Below, piece by piece: positions 1-6,835 of a stretch of DNA of 11,007 bases (within the stretch, counting starts at the first letter, position 1; every line of letters begins with the position of its first letter). The position numbers and the translations under genes are program-made. The stretch lies in contig DCTQ01000067.1 of assembly GCA_002329395.1 (NCBI GenBank), positions 1 through 11,007 on the forward strand. The letters are read 5' to 3'. The notes under the pieces were generated by a model. The model worked only from the letters and a program-made list of their open reading frames with translations. It made no database searches and was not told the origin of the DNA. Source of the DNA: Candidatus Avelusimicrobium alvi (GTDB lineage: Bacteria > Elusimicrobiota > Elusimicrobia > Elusimicrobiales > Elusimicrobiaceae).

Positions 1-60
1 CGGCTCAGAAGCACCGCGGCCTGGAAGGCCCCGTACGCGCGGGCGCGCGGGTTTCATTGA
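1..60 (+). CDS. Possible 3' end of an upstream gene (XerC-like tail?)
   Basis: Frame 1 is open from the window edge and ends at TGA 58-60, giving 19 residues that start RLRS and include KAP and ARAR. Tyrosine recombinases of the XerC/XerD family often end in a pattern like RL..VY.KAHPRA, which this tail loosely resembles, so a recombinase C-terminus is a guess. The other two plus frames are also open here, and the DNA is very GC-rich, so the frame is not certain. The TGA would lie inside the -35 box of the hpf promoter. Confidence 0.25.
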   Translation, partial: RLRSTAAWKAPYARARGFH

Positions 61-85
61 CAGGGAACCTGATTAATGGTTTAAT
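57..85 (+). promoter_or_regulatory. Sigma-70-type promoter of the hpf-lepA operon
   Basis: A perfect -35 hexamer TTGACA (57-62) is followed by a 17-bp spacer and TTTAAT (80-85), five of six matches to the -10 consensus. Transcription should start near 92, leaving a leader of about 38 nt. It is the best promoter match I found in the window and sits directly before the first gene of a ten-gene co-directional run. A Shine-Dalgarno GGAGG follows at 121-125. Confidence 0.8.
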
Positions 86-129
86 AACACTACGGGGGAT
101 TCTCTCGTAACAGACTTCACGGAGGAAAT

Positions 130-681
130 ATGGATATTAAAATTACGGCCAAGAACATTAAACTGACTCCGGCCATCAAAGAATTTATCAATACGCGCGT
201 GGGCAAAATTGAAAACTTTTTTGACCACATCATTTCTGCCCAGGTGCTCATCTCGGTAGAAAAGAAAATCAACCAGCGCGCGGAAATCATCCTGCACACG
301 GGCGCCAAAACCACCATCAGCGCCACCGCGGTGGAAGAAAACCTGTACAAAGCCATTGACGCCGCGGCCCTGAAAGCCGAAGCGCAGGCCAAAAAAATCA
401 AAAACAAAGCCAAAGCCCGCAAAGTGAGCAAAAAATCCGTCAAAGAAGTAGACGTCAACCCGTTTGCCGAGCACGTGCTTCTGCCGCAAAACGACGTGAA
501 GTTCTCCGTCATCAAGCAGGTGGAAGTCTCCCCGATGAACCCGGAAGACGCCGCCTACGAAATGGAACGCCTGGGCTACTCCTTCTGGATGTTCCTGGAC
601 GAAGATTCCAAGCAAATCAACCTGATTTTTAAACGCTTGGACGGCACCTACGGCTTAATCAAACCGATTAAGAAGAAATAA
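130..681 (+). CDS. hpf: Long-form ribosome hibernation promoting factor
   Basis: This 183-residue protein has two parts. Residues 1-97 are the RaiA/YfiA-like ribosome-binding domain (begins MDIKITAKNIKLTPAIKEFI). A lysine-rich linker follows, and residues 124-179 form the C-terminal dimerisation domain, with the diagnostic stretch PMNPEDAAYEMERLGYSF and an ending DGTYGLI. Two domains define the long form, which in other bacteria pairs 70S ribosomes into inactive 100S dimers under starvation; the short E. coli HPF lacks the second domain. The ATG is preceded by GGAGG at 121-125. It is the first gene after a strong promoter and is followed 17 nt later by hprK. Proteobacteria often place hpf near rpoN, ptsN and rapZ, so the link to PTS genes is known, but rpoN is not seen here. 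Confidence 0.95.
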   Translation: MDIKITAKNIKLTPAIKEFINTRVGKIENFFDHIISAQVLISVEKKINQRAEIILHTGAKTTISATAVEENLYKAIDAAALKAEAQAKKIKNKAKARKVSKKSVKEVDVNPFAEHVLLPQNDVKFSVIKQVEVSPMNPEDAAYEMERLGYSFWMFLDEDSKQINLIFKRLDGTYGLIKPIKKK

Positions 682-698
682 GGTTTTCGGGGGCGGTT

Positions 699-1649
699 TT
701 GGAATTTACAAAATCTATCACCGTCGCGGAACTGCTCCAGGTTAAACGTCTTAACCTGGAGCTGGTCTGCGGCAAGCGTTATATTCACCGCGAAATTACG
801 CTGGGCAGCGTCAACCGCCCCGGCCTGGCGTTATGCGGCCATTTGGAAAGCTTCCGCGCGGGTTCCGTGCAGGTATTCGGCCGCGGCGAACACGCGTTCT
901 GTTTAAAAGAAAACAAAACGCGTCTGCGCGCCAACATCGCCAAAATGCTCAGCGAAGGCGCGGTGCCGTGCATCATCATGGCGGCGGGGATGGACCCGCT
1001 GCCCGCCATCCGCAAAGCCTGTTTAAGCGCGGACGTGCCGGTGCTGAAAACGGATATGGAATCCACGGCGTTCGTGGCGGAATTCTCGCGCTTTTTGGAC
1101 GAAAAACTTTCCCCGGTTACGCATATGCACGGGGTGCTGGTGGACGTAAGCGGCATCGGCGTGCTGATCCGCGGAGACGCGGGCATCGGCAAGAGCGAAT
1201 GCGCGCTGGAGCTTATCAAACGCGGCCACATTCTGGTGGCCGACGACGTGGTGGAAGTGCAAAAAAGATGGGGACGTTTTCTGGTCGGTTCCTGCCCTAC
1301 GATGCTGAAGCATTATATGGAAGTGCGGGGCCTGGGCATTTTGGACGTACCGCTTCTGTTTGGCGTAGGCTCTACGCTGGACGAAACCAACATTGATATG
1401 GAAGTGGTGCTCACTTCGCCCAGCAAACAGCCGATTGACCGCCTGGGAGTCGAGCAGAAAACGACCAACATTCTGGGGGTGGAAATCCCGTCGCTGGGGC
1501 TCCCGGTTACGCCGGGGCGCAACCTGGCGGTGCTGATTGAAGTGGCTGCGCTGAACCAGCAGTTAAAAAGCCAGGGCATTTTTTCCGCCAAAGAGTTCAG
1601 CAAAAAAATCTTGGATAAAATGAAAAAGGGGAACAATGGGAAACAATAA
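699..1649 (+). CDS. hprK: HPr kinase/phosphorylase
   Basis: This bifunctional enzyme phosphorylates Ser46 of HPr with ATP or PPi and removes the phosphate again, in response to glycolytic state. At 316 residues it has the family's usual length. Residues 1-135 are the N-terminal domain; the catalytic domain carries THMHGVLVD (H144), the Walker A loop GDAGIGKS (159-166), ADD (181-183), the family signature [11 protein letters not shown] (207-217) and the late motif [16 protein letters not shown]. All expected catalytic elements are present. The start is TTG at 699, chosen because residues from [17 protein letters not shown] fit the family N-terminus and no ATG fits; a G-rich stretch at 689-696 is a weak Shine-Dalgarno. 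Its target HPr, with Ser46 intact, is encoded in the same operon. The 3' end overlaps rapZ by 14 nt. Confidence 0.95.
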   Translation: MEFTKSITVAELLQVKRLNLELVCGKRYIHREITLGSVNRPGLALCGHLESFRAGSVQVFGRGEHAFCLKENKTRLRANIAKMLSEGAVPCIIMAAGMDPLPAIRKACLSADVPVLKTDMESTAFVAEFSRFLDEKLSPVTHMHGVLVDVSGIGVLIRGDAGIGKSECALELIKRGHILVADDVVEVQKRWGRFLVGSCPTMLKHYMEVRGLGILDVPLLFGVGSTLDETNIDMEVVLTSPSKQPIDRLGVEQKTTNILGVEIPSLGLPVTPGRNLAVLIEVAALNQQLKSQGIFSAKEFSKKILDKMKKGNNGKQ

Positions 1650-2493
1650 ACGCCGTATTTTCATTATTACCGGCCTGAGCGGGGCGGGCAAATCCCAGGC
1701 GCTGAAAATCTTCGGCGACTTTGGTTTCTACTGCGTGGACAATTTGCCGCTGGCGCTGTTTAAAAACTTTACCGATTACGTCAAACAAAGCGGCGAACGC
1801 AAAGACATCGCCCTCGGCATTGACGTGCGCGAAGGCGGCCGTCTGAAAGATATGCCCAAAATCCTGCGTTCCATGGCCGAAGACGATTTTGTGGTGAAAG
1901 TGGTGTTTTTGGATGCGTCCGAAGAGTGCCTGATCCGCCGTTTTTCGGAAACCAAACACCGCCACCCCATCCACAAAAAGCTGGCCGCCGCCATCAAACA
2001 CGAGCGCGAAGTGATGAGCCCCATCCGCACCATGGCGGATAAAGTGATTGACACGTCCGACCTAAAACTCGGCGAACTCAAGGAAAAACTCTCCGCGCTG
2101 ATGGGCCTTACGCGCGAAGACGATATGCAGATTTCCGTCGTTTCGTTCGGCTTTAAAAACGGCATTTTAAAAGACTGCGACATCGTAATGGACGTACGCT
2201 TTCTGCCCAATCCGTACTACCTCCCCGAACTGCGGGAAAAAACCGGGCTGGACAAAGAAGTGCAGGATTATATTATGTCGTTTAAGGAATCCAAAGAATT
2301 TTCTGAAAAATTTGCGGACCTGATTAAATATTTGATACCAAAGTATATTAAGGAAGGCAAAAGCTATCTGACCATCGCCATGGGCTGCACCGGCGGCAAA
2401 CACCGCAGCGTATTTATGGCGCACGCGCTCGCGCAGTATTTAAGCAAACAAGGGTTGAGCGCGACGGAATTTCACAGGGATATAGGACTTTAA
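1636..2493 (+). CDS. rapZ: RapZ/YvcJ-family nucleotide-binding protein
   Basis: The 285 residues match the family length (E. coli 284). The N-terminal half has Walker A GLSGAGKS (13-20) and the family signature FYCVDNLP (31-38), then [11 protein letters not shown] (101-111). The C-terminal half has SFGFKNG (170-176), [10 protein letters not shown] (186-195) and [10 protein letters not shown] (250-259). In E. coli RapZ is an RNA-binding adaptor that delivers GlmZ sRNA to RNase E; in Bacillus YvcJ binds and hydrolyses GTP. This copy ends EFHRDIGL and lacks the lysine/arginine-rich tail that E. coli uses for RNA binding, so the exact role is open. The ATG lies inside the end of hprK with GGGG at 1628-1631 upstream, suggesting translational coupling. 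Position beside hprK and a mannose-type IIA is a common arrangement. Confidence 0.93.
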   Translation: MGNNKRRIFIITGLSGAGKSQALKIFGDFGFYCVDNLPLALFKNFTDYVKQSGERKDIALGIDVREGGRLKDMPKILRSMAEDDFVVKVVFLDASEECLIRRFSETKHRHPIHKKLAAAIKHEREVMSPIRTMADKVIDTSDLKLGELKEKLSALMGLTREDDMQISVVSFGFKNGILKDCDIVMDVRFLPNPYYLPELREKTGLDKEVQDYIMSFKESKEFSEKFADLIKYLIPKYIKEGKSYLTIAMGCTGGKHRSVFMAHALAQYLSKQGLSATEFHRDIGL

Positions 2494-2495
2494 TT

Positions 2496-2903
2496 ATGGT
2501 AAAAATCATTTTAGTAACGCACGGGCAGCTTGCCCAACAAATGCTGGAAACGGCGGCGCAGATTATCGGCAAACCGGCCGACGACGGCTTTGCCGCGTTT
2601 TCCGTAACCGCGGCCTCTTCGGTGGAAAAAGAAGCGGCCAAACTGCACGACCTGCTTAAAAACTGCGAAGAGGGCGCCGTTATCTTAACCGATATTTTCG
2701 GCGGCAGCGCCACGAACATCTCCCTCACCGCCAGCAAAGACCTGGCCAAATGCCACGTGATTACGGGGCTGAATTTAAGCATGCTGCTCACCGCCATCAA
2801 CAGCCGCAAGAAACTTTCGGCCAAAGAATTGGCGGAAAAAATTGAAGCGGACGGCAAACGCGCCGTCATCAACGCGACGGAACTGTTAATTAAGGGGCTT
2901 TAA
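2496..2903 (+). CDS. PTS mannose-family IIA component
   Basis: This 135-residue cytoplasmic domain should accept phosphate from HPr on His9 and pass it to the IIB protein. The active-site context is ILVTHGQLA, with the family motif LTDIFGGSATN (64-74, including D66 near the active site) and ITGLNLSMLL (89-98). The protein is a stand-alone IIA, whereas E. coli ManX fuses IIA and IIB. It starts two bases after rapZ with AGGA at 2484-2487, and its stop overlaps the IIB start as TAATG. Proteobacteria with only IIA, HPr and EI use such proteins for regulation, but IIB, IIC and IID follow here, so transport is the simpler reading. The sugar cannot be told from sequence. Confidence 0.93.
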   Translation: MVKIILVTHGQLAQQMLETAAQIIGKPADDGFAAFSVTAASSVEKEAAKLHDLLKNCEEGAVILTDIFGGSATNISLTASKDLAKCHVITGLNLSMLLTAINSRKKLSAKELAEKIEADGKRAVINATELLIKGL

Positions 2904-3370
2904 TGCCGATTATCTTTGCACGGGTGGACGACCGCCTGATTCACGGCCAAATCGTACAGGCCTGGCTGCCGGAGCTGAACGTTGACGAGATTTTAATTCC
3001 CTGCTCCAAGGGAAAAGAAACCTGCCTCAACCGCGGCCTCCTGCGCCTGAGCCTGCCGTATGAATACGAACTGACGATTTTGGACTCCCGCTCCTGTGCA
3101 AGATACGCCGCCGATTCCAAACGGCGCATTTTCCTTTTAATGGGTTCTTTGCAGGAATTTACCGAACTGATTGAAGACGGCCTGCAAATCAAAACCTTAA
3201 ACATCGGCGGAATGCATTTTAAAGAAGGCGCGCAGAAACTGGATGAAAACGTGTTTCTGGACCAGGACGACAAACGCTTTTTAAAACTCATACGGGACCT
3301 GGGCATTCAGATAGAAACCCGCGCCGTGCCCAACTCGCAGTCTATTTCCATAAGCGAGGCCATTCCATGA
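2903..3370 (+). CDS. PTS mannose/fructose/sorbose-family IIB component
   Basis: The 155 residues have the family length. The N-terminus IIFARVDDRLIHGQIV contains the phosphorylatable His14, which would take phosphate from IIA His9 and hand it to the incoming sugar. Later motifs are LNIGGMHFKEG (99-109) and the C-terminal TRAVPN (139-144), both typical of this family. It acts at the cytoplasmic face with the IIC/IID membrane pair. The start overlaps the IIA stop by one base (TAATG) and its TGA overlaps the IIC start as ATGA, so the four EII genes are probably translated in a coupled way. Mannose-type IIB proteins vary in sugar preference, so I give no substrate. Confidence 0.93.
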   Translation: MPIIFARVDDRLIHGQIVQAWLPELNVDEILIPCSKGKETCLNRGLLRLSLPYEYELTILDSRSCARYAADSKRRIFLLMGSLQEFTELIEDGLQIKTLNIGGMHFKEGAQKLDENVFLDQDDKRFLKLIRDLGIQIETRAVPNSQSISISEAIP

Positions 3371-3972
3371 CGCCCGAAGTATTTATGCTGTGCGTATTCG
3401 CCGCGCTATTAGAGCTGGATACGACGTACGCCTTCCAGCTTACGTTCTCGCGCGGCATTATCGCGGCGCCGCTGATGTCGCTCATCACCGGCGACGTGAT
3501 GGCCGGCATTCAAATCGGCGTATTTACCGAACTTATTTTTGCGGACGTCAGCCCGCTGGGCGGTATTCTTCCGCCGAGCGCGGTGGTGTGTTCGGCCGTG
3601 TCGCTTGCGCTTAACGCTATGGGGATAGACCTTTACTTTGCGTTCTTCTTCGGGGTAACGGGCTCCATTTTATTTTCCGTGGCCGAAAAGTTTATGCGCA
3701 AAAACCGCTTTAAATGGCTGGTGTTCTGGGAACGCAAAATTCTGCAAAAACCCAATACGGTCAACCGTACGGTGGCGCTCGCGCTCGCGACGTCGTTTTT
3801 AATGAATTTTATTCTTATTTTTATCTTTACCTGGCTGTGCGGCAAGCTGATGCTGACGCTTTTGCCGTATATTCCAATGAAGGCGCATTTTGCGTGCAAG
3901 TTTGCGTACATGGCCGTGCCGTGGATCGGCCTGGCGACGCTGGTGCCCGCTTTCCGCCTCAAGGCAAGGTAG
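3367..3972 (+). CDS. PTS mannose-family IIC membrane component, short
   Basis: This strongly hydrophobic 201-residue protein carries the IIC signature region RGIIAAPLMSLITGDVMAG followed by IQIGVFTELI and GGILPPSAVV (residues 29-73), which helps form the sugar translocation path with IID. More membrane segments lie around 75-107, 135-165 and 177-195. Family members are usually around 240-270 residues; this one stops soon after PWIGLATLVPAFRLKAR and so lacks roughly the last membrane segments. I saw no hydrophobic continuation in another frame beyond 3972, so this looks like a natural short form and not a fresh frameshift. ATGA overlap with IIB; IID starts three bases after its TAG. Confidence 0.88.
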   Translation: MTPEVFMLCVFAALLELDTTYAFQLTFSRGIIAAPLMSLITGDVMAGIQIGVFTELIFADVSPLGGILPPSAVVCSAVSLALNAMGIDLYFAFFFGVTGSILFSVAEKFMRKNRFKWLVFWERKILQKPNTVNRTVALALATSFLMNFILIFIFTWLCGKLMLTLLPYIPMKAHFACKFAYMAVPWIGLATLVPAFRLKAR

Positions 3973-3975
3973 CGT

Positions 3976-4797
3976 ATGACTTTTTCCATGCGGATGCAAT
4001 TGTTCCTCCGCTCGTTTTTCCTGCAGACGGGCTGGAACTATATGAAATACCAAAATATCGGGCTGACCTTTGTCATGCTGCCGTTTTTAAAACAGGCGTA
4101 CAAAGACGACAAAGACGCGCTTCCGTCCGTCCTGCAGCGCTACCTGGAAAATTTTAACACCCAGCCGGTTATGGCCTCGTTCTGCTTCGGCGCGCTGGCG
4201 CGGCAGGAAGAAGCCGTCGCCAAAGCCAAATCCCTGACGGATTTTAAAGAAAAAGTAACCGAATGGACCGGCATCAAGCGCGGGCTGTCCATCACCACGG
4301 CCTCCATCGGCGACCGCTTGTTTTGGGGCACCCTTAAACCGCTGACGCTTTTAATGGCCCTGTTTATTTGGCTGATGCTGGGCGTAAACTTTTTTGAAAT
4401 TGAGCTGCCGGCCAACACCCCCCTGCTCTACGCGGCCTGTGCGGGCGGAGCGGCGTTCTTCGCGTTTAACGCGGTGGCGCTGTTCGTCAAATGGGAAGGC
4501 CTTAAAATCAGTTACGACGCGCGGGAAAACACCTGCTTCGGCCTTACGCGTTTTGACTGGAACAAAACCATCTACAACGCCAAGCGCATCGGCATCGTGC
4601 TGGCGGTGGGGATGATTTTGTTCGGCGTATACCATTATCTAAAAGGGTTTGAAGACGTGGACGTGCATTTCGTTACGCGCGCGGCCATCGTGCTGTTTTT
4701 CGTCATGATCAGCTTCGTTACCCGCAAACTGCGTATACCGAATATGTACTTATATCTGGCGGCGGTGGTTATTTTCAACCTCGTCTGCTACTTATAA
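3976..4797 (+). CDS. PTS mannose-family IID membrane component
   Basis: The 273-residue protein has the IID N-terminal signature RSFFLQTGWNYMKYQNIGLTF (12-32, key residues FFLQ, W20, N21), then MLPFLKQAY, RYLENFNTQP (55-64) and GDRLFWGTLKP (112-122). IID partners IIC in the membrane and occurs only in the mannose family, which fixes the family of the whole set. Hydrophobic segments appear near 122-139, 150-171, 204-222, 235-248 and 256-272. AAGG at 3966-3969 is its Shine-Dalgarno, inside the end of IIC. The length is normal, in contrast to the short IIC. HPr follows after 12 nt. Confidence 0.93.
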   Translation: MTFSMRMQLFLRSFFLQTGWNYMKYQNIGLTFVMLPFLKQAYKDDKDALPSVLQRYLENFNTQPVMASFCFGALARQEEAVAKAKSLTDFKEKVTEWTGIKRGLSITTASIGDRLFWGTLKPLTLLMALFIWLMLGVNFFEIELPANTPLLYAACAGGAAFFAFNAVALFVKWEGLKISYDARENTCFGLTRFDWNKTIYNAKRIGIVLAVGMILFGVYHYLKGFEDVDVHFVTRAAIVLFFVMISFVTRKLRIPNMYLYLAAVVIFNLVCYL

Positions 4798-4809
4798 CCG
4801 GGGGATTGT

Positions 4810-5079
4810 GTGATACAACAAGATATTAAAATTATCAACCGCCTGGGCATACACGCCCGGCCCGCCGCGCTTATCGCGCAGACGGCCGCCGGATTTGCCT
4901 GCGATATCCAGCTCGTTAAAGACAAGGTAAGCGTCAACGCCAAAAGCATTATGGGGGTAATGATGTTGGCGGCCGAGTTTGGTTCGCACGTGCGGCTGAG
5001 CACAAACGGTTCGGATGAAAAAGAAGCGTTTGAGGCGATTAAAAAACTTTTTGATGACAAATTTAACGAAGAATTCTGA
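4810..5079 (+). CDS. ptsH: Phosphocarrier protein HPr
   Basis: This 89-residue cytoplasmic carrier takes phosphate from EI on His15 (context RLGIHARPA) and gives it to IIA. Ser46 (context NAKSIMGVM) is also conserved and is the classic HprK target, which when phosphorylated slows PTS transfer and in Gram-positive bacteria supports CcpA-type repression. Both sites present, with hprK in the same operon, argue for a working regulatory loop. The start is GTG at 4810, preceded by GGGGGA at 4800-4805; no ATG is available nearby and residues from IKIINRLG align with the family. EI follows 13 nt after the stop. Confidence 0.95.
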   Translation: MIQQDIKIINRLGIHARPAALIAQTAAGFACDIQLVKDKVSVNAKSIMGVMMLAAEFGSHVRLSTNGSDEKEAFEAIKKLFDDKFNEEF

Positions 5080-5092
5080 TAAGGAGCGCAGT

Positions 5093-6835
5093 ATGTTGGT
5101 GTTAAAAGGCGTAGCCGCCAGCCCCGGAGTGGCCATCGGCCCGGCCGTACTCTTGCCGGGGGAGAGCTTTGCCGTTACGCGGCAGTATATTGAGCCTTCC
5201 GAAGTAAAGGCCGAACTGCAAAAAATACGCAGCGCCATGCAAAAAACGCTGGACGAGCTGGACGCCTGCGAACAAAAAGTGCTCGTTACGCTGGGCGCGG
5301 AATACGCGCACCTGATGTCCACCCATAAACTGATTTTGCAGGACCCTTCCTTAAAAGATTCCGTTTCCAAAAAAATCCGCACGGAGCATTTATCCGCGCA
5401 GGCCGCTCTTTTCCTGACGCTGCAGGAACTGGCCGCCAGCTTTGATAAAATTGAAGACCCGTTTTTTAAAGAACGCCGCAACGATATTTTTGACGTAGGC
5501 AAGCGTCTGGTCAATAACCTGGAAGGCGACAAGCGCGAGTTTCTGGCTTCCATCAACAAGCCGTCCCTGCTGGTGGCCCACAACCTCTACCCGTCCGACA
5601 CCATCAACCTGCAGGAAAACCAGGTGATGGGTTTTTGCACGGACGTAGGCGGCAAAACCAGCCACACCGCGCTCCTGGCGCAGAGCTTAAACATCCCGGC
5701 GGTGGTCGGCCTGTCCACCGCGTCCAAAGAAGTGCAGGACGGAGACACGCTGATTATTGACGGCGAAAACGGCCTGCTCGTCATCCGGCCGGACCGGTAT
5801 ACCCTTTCCAATTACCGCAAAATACAACGGGAAATAAAAAAGACCGACGCGCTTTTAAAAACCATCAACCACCTGCCGGTCGTAACCGAGGACGGGCACT
5901 CCGTCAAGCTTCTGGTAAATTACGACCCGCGCACCGACACCAAGGAAAACAAACGCTTAATCACCGACGGGCTGGGCCTGCTGCGCACGGAGTTTTTGTA
6001 TATGAACACGCCCGTGCCGCCGTCCGAAGACGACCAGTACCACATGTACCTGGCCGTAGCCAAACGTTTTGATATGCGCCCCGTTACCATCCGCCTGGCG
6101 GACCTGGGGGCGGACAAGCTGCCCGATTTCCCGCTGGACGAATTTGACCAGGACGCCAACCCCTTTATGGGCTGCCGCGGCATCCGGCTGTTCTTAAAAA
6201 ACCCGGACCTGATGTACACGCAGCTGCGCGCCATCGTGCGCACGGCGTGCGAGGTGCCCGCGCAGGTAAAAATTATGATTCCGATGGTCTCCTCGGTGGA
6301 AGAAGTGCGCCACGTGCGCGCGGCGTTTAACAAGGTGCTGGCGGAGTTTGAAGCCGAAGGAAAAAAGCCCGTCAACCGCATTGCGCTGGGCGCCATGATT
6401 GAGGTGCCGGCGGCCGCCATCGCATTGGACGGCATGATCAGCCAACTGGATTTTATTTCCATTGGCACCAATGACTTGATACAATATTTAGTAGCGGTGG
6501 ACCGCGTCAACCAAGAAGTCGCCCATATGTACGACCCCTGCCACCCGGCGGTGGGACGCACCATCAACCAAATCATCCAGACCGCGCACAAGCGCGGCAA
6601 ACGGGTAAGCATTTGCGGGGAAATCGCCTCGGACGCGAAAATGCTGCCGCTTTTGCTGGGGCTGGAAGTGGACGCGCTTTCCGTTACCCCGCGTATGTAC
6701 TTGCGCGTAAAAAACAATATAAGGAATTTGAACTTTGAGAACTGCTCCGACGTCGCCCAGGCCGCTCTGTTGATGGGAAGTTCGGAAGAAATAAGAAGTT
6801 TGATTGAACAGAACAATAAAAATGAAGATTCGTAA
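5093..6835 (+). CDS. ptsI: PTS enzyme I, phosphoenolpyruvate-protein phosphotransferase
   Basis: EI starts the PTS by moving phosphate from PEP to HPr. The 580 residues match the family (E. coli 575). N-terminal region: KGVAASPGVAIGPA (5-18), then the phosphohistidine loop GGKTSHTALLAQSL (186-199) with His191. C-terminal PEP-binding barrel: GLLRTEFLY (295-303), NPFMGCRGIR (356-365), MIEVPAAA (435-442), ISIGTNDLIQYLVAVDR (455-471) and SICGE with catalytic Cys508. All key residues are present. I chose ATG 5093 over an earlier in-frame ATG at 5015 because AAGGAG lies at 5081-5086 and family homology begins at MLVLKG; the 26 extra residues would only re-read the end of ptsH. The 3' end overlaps lepA by 14 nt. 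Confidence 0.96.
   Translation: MLVLKGVAASPGVAIGPAVLLPGESFAVTRQYIEPSEVKAELQKIRSAMQKTLDELDACEQKVLVTLGAEYAHLMSTHKLILQDPSLKDSVSKKIRTEHLSAQAALFLTLQELAASFDKIEDPFFKERRNDIFDVGKRLVNNLEGDKREFLASINKPSLLVAHNLYPSDTINLQENQVMGFCTDVGGKTSHTALLAQSLNIPAVVGLSTASKEVQDGDTLIIDGENGLLVIRPDRYTLSNYRKIQREIKKTDALLKTINHLPVVTEDGHSVKLLVNYDPRTDTKENKRLITDGLGLLRTEFLYMNTPVPPSEDDQYHMYLAVAKRFDMRPVTIRLADLGADKLPDFPLDEFDQDANPFMGCRGIRLFLKNPDLMYTQLRAIVRTACEVPAQVKIMIPMVSSVEEVRHVRAAFNKVLAEFEAEGKKPVNRIALGAMIEVPAAAIALDGMISQLDFISIGTNDLIQYLVAVDRVNQEVAHMYDPCHPAVGRTINQIIQTAHKRGKRVSICGEIASDAKMLPLLLGLEVDALSVTPRMYLRVKNNIRNLNFENCSDVAQAALLMGSSEEIRSLIEQNNKNEDS

Noticed and set aside
31..51. GC-rich alternating GCGC segment as a terminator
   Set aside because: Possible stems leave loops of two bases or need mismatches, and only a short T-run follows, so I do not call it.
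833..1396. Plus-strand open frame of 187 codons, Arg/Gly rich
   Set aside because: It is a shifted frame of hprK; the hprK frame carries Walker A and the family signature.
5015..5092. N-terminal extension of ptsI by 26 residues
   Set aside because: It overlaps the end of ptsH in another frame; the ATG at 5093 has AAGGAG at the right distance and matches the family start.
4792..5583. Minus-strand open frame of 263 codons
   Set aside because: It is opposite ptsH and the start of ptsI, both of which have clear motifs and Shine-Dalgarno sites.
5920..6816. Minus-strand open frame of 298 codons
   Set aside because: It lies entirely opposite ptsI, whose conserved EI motifs fill the plus strand. 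The translation shows no family features.
6804..6821. TTG start for lepA six residues upstream
   Set aside because: The ATG at 6822 fits the LepA N-terminus exactly and the TTG has no better Shine-Dalgarno.
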